Of a DNA stretch of 6,157 nt, positions 5,639 through 6,157 are shown piece by piece. The stretch is from Deltaproteobacteria bacterium. Lineage in GTDB: Bacteria; Desulfobacterota; Syntrophia; Syntrophales; UBA2210. Made by a program: the position numbers and the translations under genes. The notes beneath the pieces were generated by a model. That model saw only the letters and a list, made by a program, of their open reading frames with translations, was not told the DNA's origin and did not search any database. How positions within the stretch are numbered: position 1 is the first letter of the stretch; each line of letters starts with the position of its first letter. Location of the stretch: contig JAUVXT010000158.1 in assembly GCA_030603465.1 (NCBI GenBank), forward strand, positions 1-6,157, read 5' to 3'.

Positions 5639-5978
5639 CAAATTCAGGAAATGTTTTTAATCCGGCTACTTGTTCCAGATTTTGCTTCATTTCCTGGAAA
5701 TTCTCTTTCGTTATTTCACCCCGGGCATACCGCTGCTTCAGGATATCGATCGGCCTTTCTCCCGGCAGGATTCCGCCACGTCCCGGTTTTGTTCTGTCGA
5801 AAACAATATACAATATCACTCCCACCACGACGAGTAATAGTATCCACATAGTAATTCCTCCGAAACCGAAATGCATGGATGGCCCCCATCCATGCATGGG
5901 TCTTCCATCAAAGCCGTCGGCCAGGGCATAGGCCGGTAAAAATAAAATGCCGCCCATGACGGCGAATAGTTTTTTCAT
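5610..5978 (-). CDS. SHOCT-domain small membrane-anchored protein with unusual C-terminal tail
   Basis: A 122-residue protein. A signal-peptide-like segment (1-20, possible cleavage after A-L-A20) is followed by a Gly/His/Met-rich stretch (21-41, with M28-H29 and M35-H36), a membrane helix (about 42-60), and a short C-terminal SHOCT domain (about 76-101: D78-I-L-K-Q-R-Y-A-R-G-E-I-T). SHOCT modules are small domains of unproven role, often at protein ends. The His/Met-rich segment and a MerR-like promoter upstream suggest a metal-linked envelope function, by inference. Relatives normally stop soon after the SHOCT helix; here about 20 further residues (103-122) run into the nucleotidyltransferase gene in antisense and look non-native. 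A strong AAAGGAGA at 5987-5994 precedes the ATG. Confidence 0.8.
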   Translation of the reverse strand: MKKLFAVMGGILFLPAYALADGFDGRPMHGWGPSMHFGFGGITMWILLLVVVGVILYIVFDRTKPGRGGILPGERPIDILKQRYARGEITKENFQEMKQNLEQVAGLKTFPEFVTWPFCRHP

Positions 5979-5986
5979 TGTTTTTC

Positions 5987-5994
5987 TCTCCTTT
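5987..5994 (-). promoter_or_regulatory. Strong Shine-Dalgarno of the SHOCT gene
   Basis: On the minus strand AAAGGAGA places its GGAG core 9 bases before the ATG at 5978. It is the best ribosome site on the minus strand of this window and fixes the start. Confidence 0.8.
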
Positions 5995-6013
5995 CTTCAT
6001 ATGAGAAAGTTGA

Positions 6014-6053
6014 TGCATTCGTAAAAAGCTCCGCTATGCCCCGACGAGTCGGG
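6014..6053. repeat. Probable dispersed repeat fragment in the SHOCT leader
   Basis: The segment contains a short palindrome, CCCGAC 6040-6045 and GTCGGG 6048-6053, preceded by GCATTCGTAAAAAGC. From general memory, similar pieces recur in Desulfobacterota intergenic DNA. In the SHOCT mRNA it would form a small hairpin close to the 5' end. Copy number was not tested. Confidence 0.4.
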
Positions 6054-6055
6054 AC

Positions 6056-6087
6056 ATTATAATTGCAAGTAACTTGCATTATTTAAA
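6056..6087 (-). promoter_or_regulatory. MerR-type candidate promoter/operator of the SHOCT gene
   Basis: On the minus strand TTTAAA (6082-6087, four of six -35 bases) and a perfect TATAAT (6056-6061) are separated by 20 bases. The spacer holds TGCAAGTTACTTGCA (minus strand, 6064-6078), a 15-base dyad with seven perfect pairs around one central base. Its centre (6071) falls at the middle of the spacer (6071.5). Long spacers filled by an operator dyad are typical of promoters twisted open by MerR-family activators. No MerR gene is in the window. Confidence 0.5.
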
Positions 6088-6157
6088 TTCGCGTATTACT
6101 TGGCATATATTAAGAAGTATCAATAAGTTATGGCGATTTTGTAAATTCTAGTTACTT
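6088..6157. other. A/T-rich intergenic end of window
   Basis: No gene or start codon with a ribosome site is seen. ACTTG-like half sites recur (6097-6101 and, partly, at 6151-6157), which echo the dyad at 6064-6078 but are not clear operators. Confidence 0.4.

Noticed and set aside
5636..5851. TGA at 5636-5638 as a recoded (selenocysteine) codon with the frame staying open to 5851
   Set aside because: The extension is antisense to the SHOCT gene, low-complexity, and shows no nucleotidyltransferase C-terminal features; no SECIS-like hairpin was identified right after the TGA.

Overview
The window reads as chromosome of an anaerobic bacterium, most likely a Desulfobacterota (former Deltaproteobacteria) relative. 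This placement is an inference. It rests on two rubrerythrin-class diiron proteins typical of anaerobes, on a YedF/DUF3343/class V aminotransferase cluster of the kind linked to selenium or persulfide handling, and on G/C-rich palindromic intergenic repeats common in that group. No rRNA, tRNA, CRISPR array, transposase or prophage gene was seen.

Layout. (1) 1-201 is the 3' end of an unrecognised + strand gene. (2) 294-761 (+) is a ferritin-like diiron protein ended by a clear hairpin terminator. It converges on a classical rubrerythrin at 972-1550 (-). The gap between them holds an inverted-repeat element (826-951). Together they form a small peroxide/iron stress locus. (3) 1673-3859 (-) is read in the order cysteine desulfurase-like enzyme, then YedF, then DUF3343. 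YedF and DUF3343 overlap by four bases (ATGA). The 193-base gap between the desulfurase and yedF is packed with strong hairpins. The three proteins can be read as a sulfur/selenium relay: a PLP enzyme liberates S or Se from cysteine or selenocysteine onto an active-site Cys, and small Cys-bearing carriers pass it on. SelD, SelA and SelB are not in the window.

(4) 3860-4097 is a divergent promoter region. (5) 4098-4571 (+) is a TerB-like acidic protein and 4607-5638 (+) is a CCA-adding/poly(A) polymerase-type nucleotidyltransferase with an HD domain, probably co-transcribed. (6) 5610-5978 (-) is a small exported or membrane-anchored SHOCT-domain protein whose end overlaps the end of the nucleotidyltransferase gene by 29 bases, tail to tail. 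Upstream of it (6056-6087) is a promoter with a consensus -10, a 20-base spacer and a 15-base palindrome centred in that spacer, the layout seen in MerR-regulated promoters.

Nothing here is a clearly undescribed system. The best candidates for a second look are the selenium/sulfur relay cluster with its structured leader, the MerR-type promoter of the SHOCT gene, and the overlapping 3' ends at 5610-5638.
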